DNA of 64,000 bases from Cellvibrio sp. UBA7671 (GCA_002483145.1 DLHJ01000016.1:248001-312000); one strand, 5' to 3'; counted from the stretch's first letter, positions 34,301 through 44,054 are shown. A program made the numbers and translations. The notes: generated by a model from the sequence alone, not told the origin.

Positions 34301-35895
34301 TGATTAACTCCACTGATTTTCAACACACACCGATCAAACGCATCGCTATTTTAGGTGGTGGTATGACCGGCTGGACCGTGGCTGCTGCCTTGGCCAATGG
34401 CCTGCGTGGCATCGGCATTGACATTGTGTTGATCGATAACGCGCAGCAAACCGAAACAGATTTGCACTGCGAAGCGACAATGCCAGCCTGCGTCGCATTT
34501 CATCAATGGCTTGGTGTGACTGAGAAAGAGTTGGTCGCCCGCACGGGTGCCAGTTTTTTATTAGCCACGCAATTTAATGCATGGGCTGATCAGCAACAGC
34601 AATATTTTATGCCCTTTGGCGATCACGGTTTTATGCTTAACCGGATCGAGTTTCCCCAGTATGTAATCGGCCGCTATCTGCAGGGTAAGCCAGTTAATTA
34701 TGATGATTATTCATTGGCAGCTGTGGCCGCAAAAGCCGGGCGTTTTTGCCATCCCTCTGCACAAGATACATCACTTTTTTCCACGCTCAGTTATGGCTTA
34801 ACCTTAAATACTTTTGCTTACTTCAACTATTTGCGCGAGCGTGCAGTGCAATCTGGTGTTGCTCATGTGATTGCAGAGGCGAGCACATTGAAGCTCAATA
34901 GCGATGGCTATATTGAGTCAATTACGCTCAATCACATTCACGGTGCTCTTGCGAATACTCCAGTAGCGTCGCAATGGATTGGCAGTGACGGGCTGGTCGC
35001 CGCCGATTTTTATATTGATTGCACTGGAGCTCAGGGAAACGTCATTGGCAAAGCTTTACATGTGGAATGGCAATCACTCAGTGGCCAATTACCGGTAACC
35101 CATGTTATCAATCACGTGCAACCAATATCCCAAGCGCAATCAATTCCATCCAGGCGCGAATTGCTTACGGGAGCTGCGGGTTGGATACAAAATCTATCCA
35201 GCCAAACTCACACTGAGCAACAGTATTTTTATCACTCCAGCTTCACCAGTGCAGAACAGGCGCGCATTGCCATAGGTGCTGCTGAAAGCGCACAGGCCAA
35301 ACCAATCAGTATCGGTAGACGCGAAAAATTTTGGCACAAAAACTGTGTTGCGATTGGCGAGTCTGCAGGCAATCTTGATGTTCAAGGCGCAGGAAAATTA
35401 CATCTGGTGCAAAGCGCGATACTGCGTTTTATTAGTTTGTTCCCCGCGCGAATGGCAGCCGATTTTAATGCGGCAGAATATAACCGCCTCACCAACCTCG
35501 AATACGATCACATCGAAGATTTTCATAGCTTGCATTATCAACTTGCTGCGACGCAAGACACTGCATATTGGCAGCAGCTTGCACGTGTAACCTTGTCCGA
35601 CAGGTTGTTGCATAAACTGGATTTGTTTAAGAAGCGCGGTCTTGTGGCTTTTTATGAAGGTGAAACATTTTCTTCCGGTGTATGGACATCTTTATTGCTG
35701 GGCAATGGTTTTTGGCCACAGCGCTATGACCCGCTGATCCACTCTACGGATGCACAGTGGGTTGAACTGCAACTGGAAAAAATGGAAAAAATGATGCGCA
35801 GCGCAGCTGAGGCTATGCCTACACAATCTGCGTATTTGTACAAACAGAAATTTACTGCAGAAATCGATATCAGATCTGCGGCAAATAGTAATTAG
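34300..35895 (+). CDS. Degenerate tryptophan-halogenase-family flavoprotein 2
   Basis: A 531-residue paralogue that keeps the FAD fold (LGGGMTGWTVAAALA) but has lost the halogenase hallmarks. The catalytic lysine is Leu87 (GASFLLATQF), WxWxIP is replaced by WIQNLS, and GFLEPLEST is replaced by GNLDVQGAG. The flavin region is also altered (HCEATMPA). The frame is intact over full length, so it is a maintained, non-halogenating derivative rather than a decayed gene. It may be a partner subunit or a flavin oxidase/reductase. ATG 34300 shares one base with the upstream stop; the longer ORF from 34231 is rejected. Confidence 0.88.
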   Translation: MINSTDFQHTPIKRIAILGGGMTGWTVAAALANGLRGIGIDIVLIDNAQQTETDLHCEATMPACVAFHQWLGVTEKELVARTGASFLLATQFNAWADQQQQYFMPFGDHGFMLNRIEFPQYVIGRYLQGKPVNYDDYSLAAVAAKAGRFCHPSAQDTSLFSTLSYGLTLNTFAYFNYLRERAVQSGVAHVIAEASTLKLNSDGYIESITLNHIHGALANTPVASQWIGSDGLVAADFYIDCTGAQGNVIGKALHVEWQSLSGQLPVTHVINHVQPISQAQSIPSRRELLTGAAGWIQNLSSQTHTEQQYFYHSSFTSAEQARIAIGAAESAQAKPISIGRREKFWHKNCVAIGESAGNLDVQGAGKLHLVQSAILRFISLFPARMAADFNAAEYNRLTNLEYDHIEDFHSLHYQLAATQDTAYWQQLARVTLSDRLLHKLDLFKKRGLVAFYEGETFSSGVWTSLLLGNGFWPQRYDPLIHSTDAQWVELQLEKMEKMMRSAAEAMPTQSAYLYKQKFTAEIDIRSAANSN

Positions 35896-36017
35896 TCATG
35901 CTAACTATAACGCATGGTGTTAAGAACATTGGCTGGGTTGTTGCGAGAATGTATTGGATTATTCAAGTGTCAGCTTTTGTGAATGCATCCACATTTTTAA
36001 GTGGTTTTAAGTGAAAA

Positions 36018-36088
36018 GTTCGACTTTTGGTAATTAATAGTTCGATTTTTCATTGTGTATAGAATCACAAAAATGTGGGTGTTAAATT
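36018..36088 (+). promoter_or_regulatory. Promoter A: tandem AraC-type repeats and extended -10 (TonB receptor 1)
   Basis: Direct repeats GTTCGACTTTT (36018) and GTTCGATTTTT (36040) are 22 bp apart. The extended -10 TGTTAAATT starts at 36080, 40 bp after the second repeat. From the second repeat through ATTCGGA the region aligns without gaps with promoter B at 48.4 kb. The ATG lies 190 bp downstream, giving a long leader. Confidence 0.7.
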
Positions 36089-36277
36089 CGGACGCTACTC
36101 CGTTTTATGTTTTAAGTAGTAAACGCTTTTTTCGCTTTTTAGCTTTGGCAAAAAATGTAAAAAACGTATGTTTTGCAGTCAAGAAATAAATGGAGTGTTC
36201 AATTAGATGCGTATAGCAATCTCCACCTATACGTTTCCGTGGGTTTAATACGAGAGAAAACAACTAAGGGGTTGGAT

Positions 36278-39200
36278 ATGTTTACAAGTAAAAACAACAT
36301 GACAGAAATGTCGGGCAAACGATTCAAAAAATCGTTGCTTGCTGTATCAATCGTTGCGCTGAGTGTGCCAACGTTTGCGCAAGACAACAAACCTGCTGAT
36401 GAAAATCTGGAAGAGGTTGTTGTTACGGGTATGCGCAGCAGTCTTGATACTGCACAAGAATTAAAACGTAATGCGGATACTGTAAAAGATGTAATCACTG
36501 CATCCGATATCGGCGCATTGCCGGATAAATCAGTTACTGAAGCATTGCAACGTGTTCCTGGTGTAACCATCGAGCGTTTTGCTTCTTCTGATGACCCCAA
36601 GCACTATGCGGATGAAGGTACTGGTGTGTTGGTGCGTGGTCTGGATCGTGTACGTTCAGAAATTAACGGCCGCGATGCATTCAGTGCTAACCCATGGGGT
36701 GGTCTGAGCTATGAAGATTTCCCGGCAGAATTATTGGGTGCAGTAGAAGTTGTTAAGAACCAAACTGCGGACCTAATCTCTGGTGGTATCGCAGGTACCG
36801 TTAACCTGATTACCCGTAAACCATTTGATTCGGATGAGCGTTTGCTGTCTTTCAATGCAAAAGCTAACTACGGCGATTTCCGTGAAGAAGTGACTCCCTC
36901 TTTCTCTGCGCTGTTTGCCGATAGCTGGGAAACCAGTGCGGGTAAATTTGGTTTCTTGCTGGCGGGATCTCAGTCTGAGTATCAATCGCGTGGCGATGGC
37001 GTAGGCTTGGGTAATTTCCAGAGCCGTGGCCCTGTTGATACTTTCTCCTATGACGTATGGGGAACTCCTGCTCCCGGTGTTGTAAGTGGCGGTTATTCTC
37101 ACCCATGTATGCCTGAAGCGACTGACTGGCGTGCTTGTACTCCCGCGCAGCTGGCTGATGGAGCGAAAAAATATACTGAAGACGATGCAGCAGCTTATGT
37201 GCCGAAGTATGAAGGTACCGCCATTACTGGTCAGCCAGATGGTGTGACTTATTACACGCCGTCACAGATCCATATGAGCACCGCTGAAAACGACCGCGAG
37301 CGCACCGGTTTTACCACCTCGCTGCAGTGGGCGAACGCCGATGAAACCGTTACGGCAACCTTGGAGCACATCAACTCTAAAGCGTCTCTGGAATGGCAAG
37401 AGCGTCGAGTGGGTCATGCGGCTCAGGGCTTTAAAGGTTTTATGGCCGGATCTCACGATTGGCTGGATCAATCTGCTGAAGGTCGCCCGCGCACCTTTGA
37501 TGAAAGAGGGCATTTAACATCGGGTGTTGGTGTAGGTATTAGCGGTGATGTACCACTGTTATACATCACGCGTTGGAATTACAACGAAAATACGGTTGAA
37601 GATACATCGTTCAATTTGGCGTTGACACCAAATGATCGCTTGACCGTTGAGCTTGATTACCAACATATCGATTCTGAAAAGTTGGTACATAACTACAGCA
37701 TGTCTGGTCAAACTCGCGGTGGTTCTGCTGCTGTTGGTAAGTTATTGCCGTATTACCTGGATTTGCGTGGCGATGTCCCCAGTATTGAGTTCTTGAGTGA
37801 TACCGATTTTACTGGCTGGATTGATCAAGCCGCATTCCAACCCGAGGTATTTATCGGTTCAGGTATGCAGCAAGAAGAGCTCAACAACGCTAAAGCAGAT
37901 GCCGTTAAAATTGATGTGGAGTACGCGCTGGATGGCATCATGACAGCTGTTAAGAGTGGTGTTTATTACACGGATAAAACCCTCACTGTGCGTGACACCG
38001 AATATGCCGGTTGGTCTCCAATTTCTACCCCTTGGGTCAATGAGCAGCGCGTTGCATCTGCTGCTGTGAATCGCCCTGAGCTTTATGACCGTGTTGACTT
38101 TTCCGATTACTACAACGGCAAAGTTCTGAACGGTGGAGTGGAAAGCTTCCTGTTCCCAAGCCTCAACCTGGTGAAGAATTATCCTCAATCACTGCGCGAT
38201 GGCTGTGCAGATGGTTGGTCTACCGTAGGTGATTCTGCGGGTAACGCAGCCGATGGCAGTGGCGGTTGTGCAGTTCCTTATGAAGATATGGAAGGCCGCA
38301 ATAGTCATTTCGCGGATCACGATGTGAGTGAGTCTAACGAAAAACGCACAGAGTTCTATGTGCGTGGTGACTTTGAATTCGCAGATCTGTCAACACCGAT
38401 CAAAGGTAATCTCGGCCTGCGTTATGTCAATTATCAGTTGGAATCTACCGGCTTTACAGTGTTGCCAGCAACCACCAGCCGTGGTGGTAATCAAACAGCT
38501 GCGTTCCTGGAAGCTGAATACAAGGCCATTTATGATCTTGCCAGCGGTGAATCCCTCCAAACTACAGTTGAAGGTACTGATTACGACACAGTGTTGCCGA
38601 GCTTGAACCTGACCTTTGGCGTTGCTGAGGATGTGGTAGTTCGTTTTGGTGCATCGCAAGGGCTTTACTATCCTAGCTTGACTGATACCCGCAACCGTAT
38701 GATTGTCGGTCTGGAGGTTGATCCAACCCTTCAGGATGAGTCCAAGCCACAAAGTGAGACCACCAACCCGGTTATTGGTATCGACAGTGTTTCCCTGAAT
38801 GCCGAAGCCAGCAACCCTTTCCTGAAGCCTGAAGAGTCGGTCAATTTTGACTTGACTACAGAATGGTACTTTGCGAAAGCGGGTTCAGTGACTGTGGGTC
38901 TATTCCACAAAGAGCTGGACAATATTATCCGTAACAGAGGGTTTGACCTGGAGATCGAGCACGAAGGGACAATGCATACTCTCGCTGCCTACGGTCCTGC
39001 CAACACTGGCTCAGGTACCATCCGCGGTGCAGAATTCTCCTACTCACAGTTCTACGATATGTTGCCCGGTGCTTGGAGTGGTTTAGGTCTGCAATTGAAC
39101 TATACCTATATTGACCAGAATGGTTTGGAAGATCCAAATGGTGCAGTAGGGCCAAGTACTCGTTTCAACTCAGCCGGTCAGCCGATTGTGGATGAGCGCA

Positions 39201-39565
39201 ATACTTTCCGTGTATTCAGCGGTCTGCCACTGCAAGGTTACTCCGACGAAAACCTGAACGTTGTTGGTATGTATGAATACAACGATATCTCGTTCCGTCT
39301 GGCTTACACCTGGCGCTCTGAGTACTTGCTGACCTTGCGTGAATCTGAAGACTTTGCTCCAGTTTATGCAAAAGCGGCAGGCATGATGGATGCGAGCTTG
39401 TATTACACCATTAACGATAACTGGAAAGTGGGTGTCGAGGGCAGCAACTTGCTCAATACCGAAACCAAAACTGTTTATCAAATGAATCAGGAAGGCATGA
39501 AAACTGACGCGTTGAACTTTACTACCGACCGTCGCTATGCACTGAGTGTTCGCGCAACCTTCTAA
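36278..39565 (+). CDS. TonB-dependent receptor 1 (Xanthomonas/Caulobacter type)
   Basis: A 1095-residue receptor of the large TonB-Xanth-Caul subgroup: signal peptide ending at VPTFAQ, TonB-box-like EEVVVTG, then plug motifs DIGALPDKSVTEALQRVPGV and GGIAGTVNLITRKPF, a barrel, and the C-terminal RRYALSVRATF. ATG 36278 (MFTSKNN) follows AAGGG; upstream frame from 36173 is rejected. It is a close paralogue of the receptor at 48.5 kb, sharing promoter layout, plug and C-terminus. With chitinases, a NagX homologue and halogenase-like genes around it, chitooligosaccharide uptake is the likely role. It is monocistronic. Confidence 0.93.
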   Translation: MFTSKNNMTEMSGKRFKKSLLAVSIVALSVPTFAQDNKPADENLEEVVVTGMRSSLDTAQELKRNADTVKDVITASDIGALPDKSVTEALQRVPGVTIERFASSDDPKHYADEGTGVLVRGLDRVRSEINGRDAFSANPWGGLSYEDFPAELLGAVEVVKNQTADLISGGIAGTVNLITRKPFDSDERLLSFNAKANYGDFREEVTPSFSALFADSWETSAGKFGFLLAGSQSEYQSRGDGVGLGNFQSRGPVDTFSYDVWGTPAPGVVSGGYSHPCMPEATDWRACTPAQLADGAKKYTEDDAAAYVPKYEGTAITGQPDGVTYYTPSQIHMSTAENDRERTGFTTSLQWANADETVTATLEHINSKASLEWQERRVGHAAQGFKGFMAGSHDWLDQSAEGRPRTFDERGHLTSGVGVGISGDVPLLYITRWNYNENTVEDTSFNLALTPNDRLTVELDYQHIDSEKLVHNYSMSGQTRGGSAAVGKLLPYYLDLRGDVPSIEFLSDTDFTGWIDQAAFQPEVFIGSGMQQEELNNAKADAVKIDVEYALDGIMTAVKSGVYYTDKTLTVRDTEYAGWSPISTPWVNEQRVASAAVNRPELYDRVDFSDYYNGKVLNGGVESFLFPSLNLVKNYPQSLRDGCADGWSTVGDSAGNAADGSGGCAVPYEDMEGRNSHFADHDVSESNEKRTEFYVRGDFEFADLSTPIKGNLGLRYVNYQLESTGFTVLPATTSRGGNQTAAFLEAEYKAIYDLASGESLQTTVEGTDYDTVLPSLNLTFGVAEDVVVRFGASQGLYYPSLTDTRNRMIVGLEVDPTLQDESKPQSETTNPVIGIDSVSLNAEASNPFLKPEESVNFDLTTEWYFAKAGSVTVGLFHKELDNIIRNRGFDLEIEHEGTMHTLAAYGPANTGSGTIRGAEFSYSQFYDMLPGAWSGLGLQLNYTYIDQNGLEDPNGAVGPSTRFNSAGQPIVDERNTFRVFSGLPLQGYSDENLNVVGMYEYNDISFRLAYTWRSEYLLTLRESEDFAPVYAKAAGMMDASLYYTINDNWKVGVEGSNLLNTETKTVYQMNQEGMKTDALNFTTDRRYALSVRATF

Positions 39566-39610
39566 ACTGCTACTGTCTATTAGAAAGAGCTATTTAGATG
39601 TTGTATAGAA

Positions 39611-39643
39611 AAGCGCGCAGCAATTTTACTGCGCGCTTTTTTT
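39611..39643 (+). terminator. Terminator after TonB receptor 1
   Basis: A 10 bp stem (AAGCGCGCAG / CTGCGCGCTT) with an 8 nt loop is followed by five further T. It separates receptor 1 from the halogenase-JmjC genes. Confidence 0.92.
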
Positions 39644-39691
39644 ATGGTTGCTAATATGGTTATTTAAAACCTCATTGAAAAGATACTTGCG

Positions 39692-41203
39692 ATGCAAAAA
39701 AACAACCTTAATTCGATCTGTATTGTTGGCGGTGGTACTGCAGGTTGGATGGCAGCAAGTTTACTTTCCTCTGCACTGCAAGGTAGCCAAATAAAAATCA
39801 CGGTAATTGAATCGCCGGATATTGCTACCATTGGTGTGGGCGAATCAACAGTGCCCTCTATTATGGATTTTTTGCGAACATGCCAAATCAACCTTAAAGA
39901 GTTTGCTGAAGCAACTTCGGCAACATTCAAGTTAGGCATACGCTTTGATGACTGGCTAGAGCCAGGAGCGCAATTTTTTCATCCTTTTGGTCGTGTCGGA
40001 CAGGATGTTAATGGTTTTGAGTTTTATCAGCTGTGGTTAAAAAATGTCATTGACGGTAAAGCTACTCGTTGGCTTGACCATTCTCCTTGCGCAATCATGG
40101 CCGAGAATCAGCGCTTCATGCTTCGCCCGCCCCCGCAACAGAACTGGGTTTTGAACAGTTACAGCCATGCTTTGCATCTGGATGCAATATTAGCTGCGCG
40201 CTATTTGCGTGAGCTTTCCCAAAAGCGCGGGATAGAGAGAATAGAGGCTACCGTGGATAAAGTTGTGGTTGATGAGCGACAATTTATCCGCTCTCTTGAA
40301 TTGAACAGTGGCACAACTGTTACGAGTGATTTTTTTATTGATTGTACTGGCTTCAAGGGGCTGCTGATTGAAGGTGCCCTGAACATTGGGTATGAAGATT
40401 GGACGCATTATTTGCCTTGTAACCGCGCTGTTGCAGTGCAGACAGAAAATACTAGTGGCTTGCATCCTTTTACTGTTGCTACTGCGCGTGAGGCGGGGTG
40501 GACCTGGAAAATTCCATTGCAACATCGCACGGGTAATGGCTATGTGTTTTCAAGCCAATACTGCACTGACGAACAAGCGACTGATACCTTGCTTAAGGCG
40601 GTCAATGGAAAATTGCTCAATGAACCGCGAATCATTCCTTTTACGACCGGACGACGTAAAAAAATATGGCACAACAATTGTTTGGCCTTGGGGCTTGCGT
40701 CCGGGTTCCTTGAGCCATTGGAATCCACTGCGATTCATCTGGTGCATAAAACCCTGGTTCATTTTGTCCGTCACTTTCCTGATCAGGATTTTGAATCCCA
40801 TACAGAACAAGCATTTAATCAAAAAATAAATATTGATTATCAAGAAATTCGCGATTTTATTATTTTGCATTATTGCATCAGCGGCCGCGATGATACGGAG
40901 TTCTGGCGTTGGTGTAAGACTATGCCGGTGCCTGATTCCTTGCGTGAAAAAATCTGTTTATTTCGTGAACGTGGTCAGATAGAGCACATTCCCGGGCAGT
41001 TTTTCACCATTGATAGCTGGTGTTCGATTCTTGAAGGTATGAAAGTGCGCCCGAAAAAATACCACCCGTTAGTGGATGCATTTGATGAGCAGTATATGGT
41101 GACATTGATGCAAGAGAGTGCACATAATGTCCGGGATACCGTCATGAAAATGCCGTCCCACAGCGATTATATCCAACAGTATTGCGCTGTTAAAAAATCA
41201 TGA
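39692..41203 (+). CDS. Tryptophan-halogenase-family flavoprotein 3
   Basis: A 503-residue protein with complete halogenase landmarks: VGGGTAGWM, GVGESTVP, Lys80 in ATFKLGIRF, WTWKIP and GFLEPLEST. It starts 48 bp after a strong terminator and ends overlapping the JmjC-like gene by 4 bp (ATGA), so the two are coupled. The ribosome site is weak. Substrate unknown; the arrangement receptor-halogenase-JmjC-halogenase recurs in glycan-uptake loci of other Proteobacteria. Confidence 0.92.
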   Translation: MQKNNLNSICIVGGGTAGWMAASLLSSALQGSQIKITVIESPDIATIGVGESTVPSIMDFLRTCQINLKEFAEATSATFKLGIRFDDWLEPGAQFFHPFGRVGQDVNGFEFYQLWLKNVIDGKATRWLDHSPCAIMAENQRFMLRPPPQQNWVLNSYSHALHLDAILAARYLRELSQKRGIERIEATVDKVVVDERQFIRSLELNSGTTVTSDFFIDCTGFKGLLIEGALNIGYEDWTHYLPCNRAVAVQTENTSGLHPFTVATAREAGWTWKIPLQHRTGNGYVFSSQYCTDEQATDTLLKAVNGKLLNEPRIIPFTTGRRKKIWHNNCLALGLASGFLEPLESTAIHLVHKTLVHFVRHFPDQDFESHTEQAFNQKINIDYQEIRDFIILHYCISGRDDTEFWRWCKTMPVPDSLREKICLFRERGQIEHIPGQFFTIDSWCSILEGMKVRPKKYHPLVDAFDEQYMVTLMQESAHNVRDTVMKMPSHSDYIQQYCAVKKS

Positions 41204-42216
41204 ACACCTATAAGCCTATTGCGGAATACCACAATCTTTCTGCGCAGCAATTTTTTGACGAGATTGCGCCCGCGCAGCAACCCATCGTGATCCGCAATTT
41301 TTCGGGACACTGGCCGTTGGTGGCGGCTGCGAAAAAATCGCCGCAGGATTTTGCTTCATACCTATTGCGCTTTTATACCGGTCAAAAGGCCAGAATTTTT
41401 GTTGCCCCTCCCGCAGCCAATAAACGTTTTTTTTATAACGACGATCTGACCGATGTGAATTACATCAGCGGGGAGGAGCGGGTAGATTTATTTTTAGGTC
41501 GCTTGCTGGAGCTAATGGATAGAGAAATCTACCCGGCTATTTCCATGCAAAATTCTTCTCCAAGTGAAATATTGCCAGGTTTAAGTGATGAAAATAGTTC
41601 TGTTTTTTTTCCCGCTACAGAACAGCATCTATGGGTTGGTAATGAGGGCATTGTCAGTGCTCATTACGATGGTGCAGATAATATAGCCTGCGTTGTTGCC
41701 GGGAAGAGGCGTTTTACATTATTTCCCCCGGATCAAACCGGCAATTTATACCCCGGGCCACTCAATTTCACACCAGCGGGTGCACCCGTTAGTTTGGTCG
41801 ATTTATATGCGCCGGATTTTGAACGTTATCCATTATTCAAAACGGCATTGGCTAATGCCTACTCCGTAGAACTTGAACCGGGTGATGCGATTTTTATTCC
41901 TATGCTCTGGTGGCATCATGTTGAGTCTCTGGCAAAAGTGAATGCATTGATTAACTATTGGTGGAATGGATCTGCAGTCAAAGGTGCGACATCGCCTAGC
42001 CCTATCGACAGTTTAAATATTGCATTGCTGGCCATGCGCGATTTAACGCCGAATCAGCGCAATGCATGGCGTTATATGTTTGATCATTATTTATTTAAAC
42101 AGGGCATTGATCCTGCATCCTATATTCCTGAACATCAGCAGCATCTGTTAGGAAAGCTATCGTTAGATTATGTACGAGCCATCAAAGATTATTTTATTGA
42201 AAAGTTAAAAAAATAG
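41200..42216 (+). CDS. JmjC/cupin-like Fe(II)-2-oxoglutarate oxygenase candidate
   Basis: A 338-residue cytoplasmic protein of the cupin-8/JmjC type. The HxD of the iron site is visible as SAHYDGADN (His155, Asp157) and the distal histidine as WWHHVES (His239/240). PGDAIFIPMLWWHH is the typical second strand, and the N-terminal PIVIRNFSGHWPL is the usual family opening. Relatives hydroxylate proteins or small molecules. It overlaps flavoprotein 3 by 4 bp and precedes flavoprotein 4 by 49 bp, so an oxygenase-flavoenzyme pathway is suggested. The substrate is unknown. Confidence 0.88.
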   Translation: MNTYKPIAEYHNLSAQQFFDEIAPAQQPIVIRNFSGHWPLVAAAKKSPQDFASYLLRFYTGQKARIFVAPPAANKRFFYNDDLTDVNYISGEERVDLFLGRLLELMDREIYPAISMQNSSPSEILPGLSDENSSVFFPATEQHLWVGNEGIVSAHYDGADNIACVVAGKRRFTLFPPDQTGNLYPGPLNFTPAGAPVSLVDLYAPDFERYPLFKTALANAYSVELEPGDAIFIPMLWWHHVESLAKVNALINYWWNGSAVKGATSPSPIDSLNIALLAMRDLTPNQRNAWRYMFDHYLFKQGIDPASYIPEHQQHLLGKLSLDYVRAIKDYFIEKLKK

Positions 42217-42265
42217 TGATTGCAAAAAAATACCAACGCCAAGCATCCAAAGTGAATTTATCTAT

Positions 42266-43771
42266 ATGACAAGCGCAGCAAAAAAACCAAAAAAAGTTCT
42301 CATTGTTGGCGGTGGTACTGCTGGCTGGATGGCTGCCAATTTATTAGCAGTACACTGGCGTGATGTTGATATCAGCTTGCTTGAATCTAGTGATATTGGA
42401 ATCATCGGTGTGGGAGAAGGATCGACACCACATTTAAAATTCTTTTTTGATGAAGTGGGTATTGACGAATCAGACTGGATGCCGCGCTGCAACGCAACCT
42501 ATAAAAATGGAATTACCTTTACTAACTGGTCGTTGATCCCTGGTTTTGAATCCTATTTTCATCCCTTTCCTGCGCAGACGGATGATATTTTTACTGTCCC
42601 GGCATTTTTTAACAATATTAACGCTCGCATGCAGGGCTACAACACAAATGCACATCCAGACCCTTATTTTTTAGAAACCTATATTACCCAACAAAATCTT
42701 GGGCCTATACCCACGGAAAATTTTCCATTTGGCGTTGCCTACGGATACCACTTCGATTCAGGTTTATTGGGGCAATATCTGGCTGAAAAAGCGATTAGTA
42801 GAGGCGTTAATCGCATTTTTGGCACAGTGACAGAAGTGCTCATGCATCCAACTGGTGAGTTGGCTTCGGTGCGCTTGGATGATGATAGCCTTTTATCAGC
42901 AGATTTCTTTATTGATTGCTCGGGCTTCAAGTCTTTGCTACTACAGGGGGCTTTAAAGGCCACCTATATCAGTTTTAAAGAAAACTTGTTTAATAATGCG
43001 GCGGTAGTCATGCCGACGCCAATCTCTGAAATCATTCCGCCCGAAACCAAATCAACTGCTCTTTCAAATGGCTGGGCATGGAAAATTCCATTAACCAATC
43101 GCTATGGTAATGGTTACGTATATAGCGCGGATTATATTACGCCTGAACAAGCTGAAACAGAATTAAGGCAGCATTTAGGGTTGCTCGATAATGATGTTGC
43201 AGCCAGACATCTGCAGATGAAAGTGGGTCGTGTCGAAAAACACTGGGAAAAAAATTGCGTAGCGATAGGTTTATCACAGGGTTTTATTGAGCCATTAGAG
43301 GCGACTGCGCTTGCCTTATCTTTCAACACTATATCGGGGTTTATAAAGTCTTACGAACAAGGCGGATATACCAATCAATTCGAAGATGCATTTAATAAAG
43401 AAATTAATGCAAGATTTGATGGAGTCAGGGATTACATTGTGTGCCATTACAAGGTTAATCAACGAACAGATTCCGAATATTGGAAGGATAATGCTGCGAA
43501 TACACACTTGTCAGAAACACTAAACCAAATTCTTCACTTTTGGTACAGGGGCGGTGATTTTGCCAAAAACATGTATACGAATAATCTGGTGGGCAGTTAT
43601 CAGCCCAAATCATGGGCGTGTCTGTTGGCGGGTTATGGTGTTTTCCCTCCTTTAAGGTCTGATGAGAAAAGCACCCAATTTAAATCCGGGCAAGATATGA
43701 CGCAATTGGCTGACTTTATTCGCAGGTGTGGATTGAACTTTAAAAAGCATAACGAATTACTTATCCGATAG
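42266..43771 (+). CDS. Tryptophan-halogenase-family flavoprotein 4
   Basis: A 501-residue paralogue with VGGGTAGWM, GVGEGSTP, Lys80 in ATYKNGITF, WAWKIP and GFIEPLEAT. It differs from the others by a longer substrate-side insertion (…PAQTDDIFTVPAFFNNINARM…) and is the most divergent catalytically complete copy, so its substrate may be different. It follows the JmjC-like gene by 49 bp with a weak ribosome site. No terminator lies immediately after it; the next promoter-like element begins 20 bp downstream. Confidence 0.92.
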   Translation: MTSAAKKPKKVLIVGGGTAGWMAANLLAVHWRDVDISLLESSDIGIIGVGEGSTPHLKFFFDEVGIDESDWMPRCNATYKNGITFTNWSLIPGFESYFHPFPAQTDDIFTVPAFFNNINARMQGYNTNAHPDPYFLETYITQQNLGPIPTENFPFGVAYGYHFDSGLLGQYLAEKAISRGVNRIFGTVTEVLMHPTGELASVRLDDDSLLSADFFIDCSGFKSLLLQGALKATYISFKENLFNNAAVVMPTPISEIIPPETKSTALSNGWAWKIPLTNRYGNGYVYSADYITPEQAETELRQHLGLLDNDVAARHLQMKVGRVEKHWEKNCVAIGLSQGFIEPLEATALALSFNTISGFIKSYEQGGYTNQFEDAFNKEINARFDGVRDYIVCHYKVNQRTDSEYWKDNAANTHLSETLNQILHFWYRGGDFAKNMYTNNLVGSYQPKSWACLLAGYGVFPPLRSDEKSTQFKSGQDMTQLADFIRRCGLNFKKHNELLIR

Positions 43772-43791
43772 GGCTTCTTTGTTATAAAAAG

Positions 43792-43871
43792 GTTTGATAT
43801 TCAGCTTCCAGGTTCGACTTTTATCCCCGCCTAAACTATACATTGCCGCTGCTTCAGCCCGATGCTAACGT
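43792..43871 (+). promoter_or_regulatory. Promoter E: tandem AraC-type repeats and extended -10 (small ORF)
   Basis: A degenerate repeat GTTTGATATTC (43792), a perfect GTTCGACTTTT (43812) 20 bp later, then TGCTAACGT at 43863, 51 bp after the second repeat. The 51 bp distance is exactly that of promoter C. It faces a 46-codon ORF starting at 43914. Confidence 0.6.
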
Positions 43872-43913
43872 GACAATACAGTCTATGCACTCGGGTTTCT
43901 TGGTATAAATGTT

Positions 43914-44054
43914 ATGAGTGTCCATTTGAATTCTAACTGTGAATTGGTAAATCCAAAGCGCAATCAGTATCAAAAAGCTAGGTGGTTAAACTCATCTTAC
44001 TTTGTTAATTGTTGTTTGTTTTTGATGTTCCTTGGAATGCTATTAGTTAGCTGA
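43914..44054 (+). CDS. Candidate 46-residue small membrane protein
   Basis: ATG at 43914 to TGA at 44054. The first ~28 residues are polar (MSVHLNSNCELVNPK… with several Lys/Arg) and the last ~17 form one hydrophobic helix (YFVNCCLFLMFLGMLLVS), so a single-pass membrane microprotein is predicted. There is no strong ribosome site. Support comes from its position: a regulon-type promoter (-10 ending 43 bp upstream) and a strong terminator 46 bp after the stop make a self-contained unit of ~250 nt. The alternative is that the unit makes a non-coding small RNA. Confidence 0.45.
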   Translation: MSVHLNSNCELVNPKRNQYQKARWLNSSYFVNCCLFLMFLGMLLVS

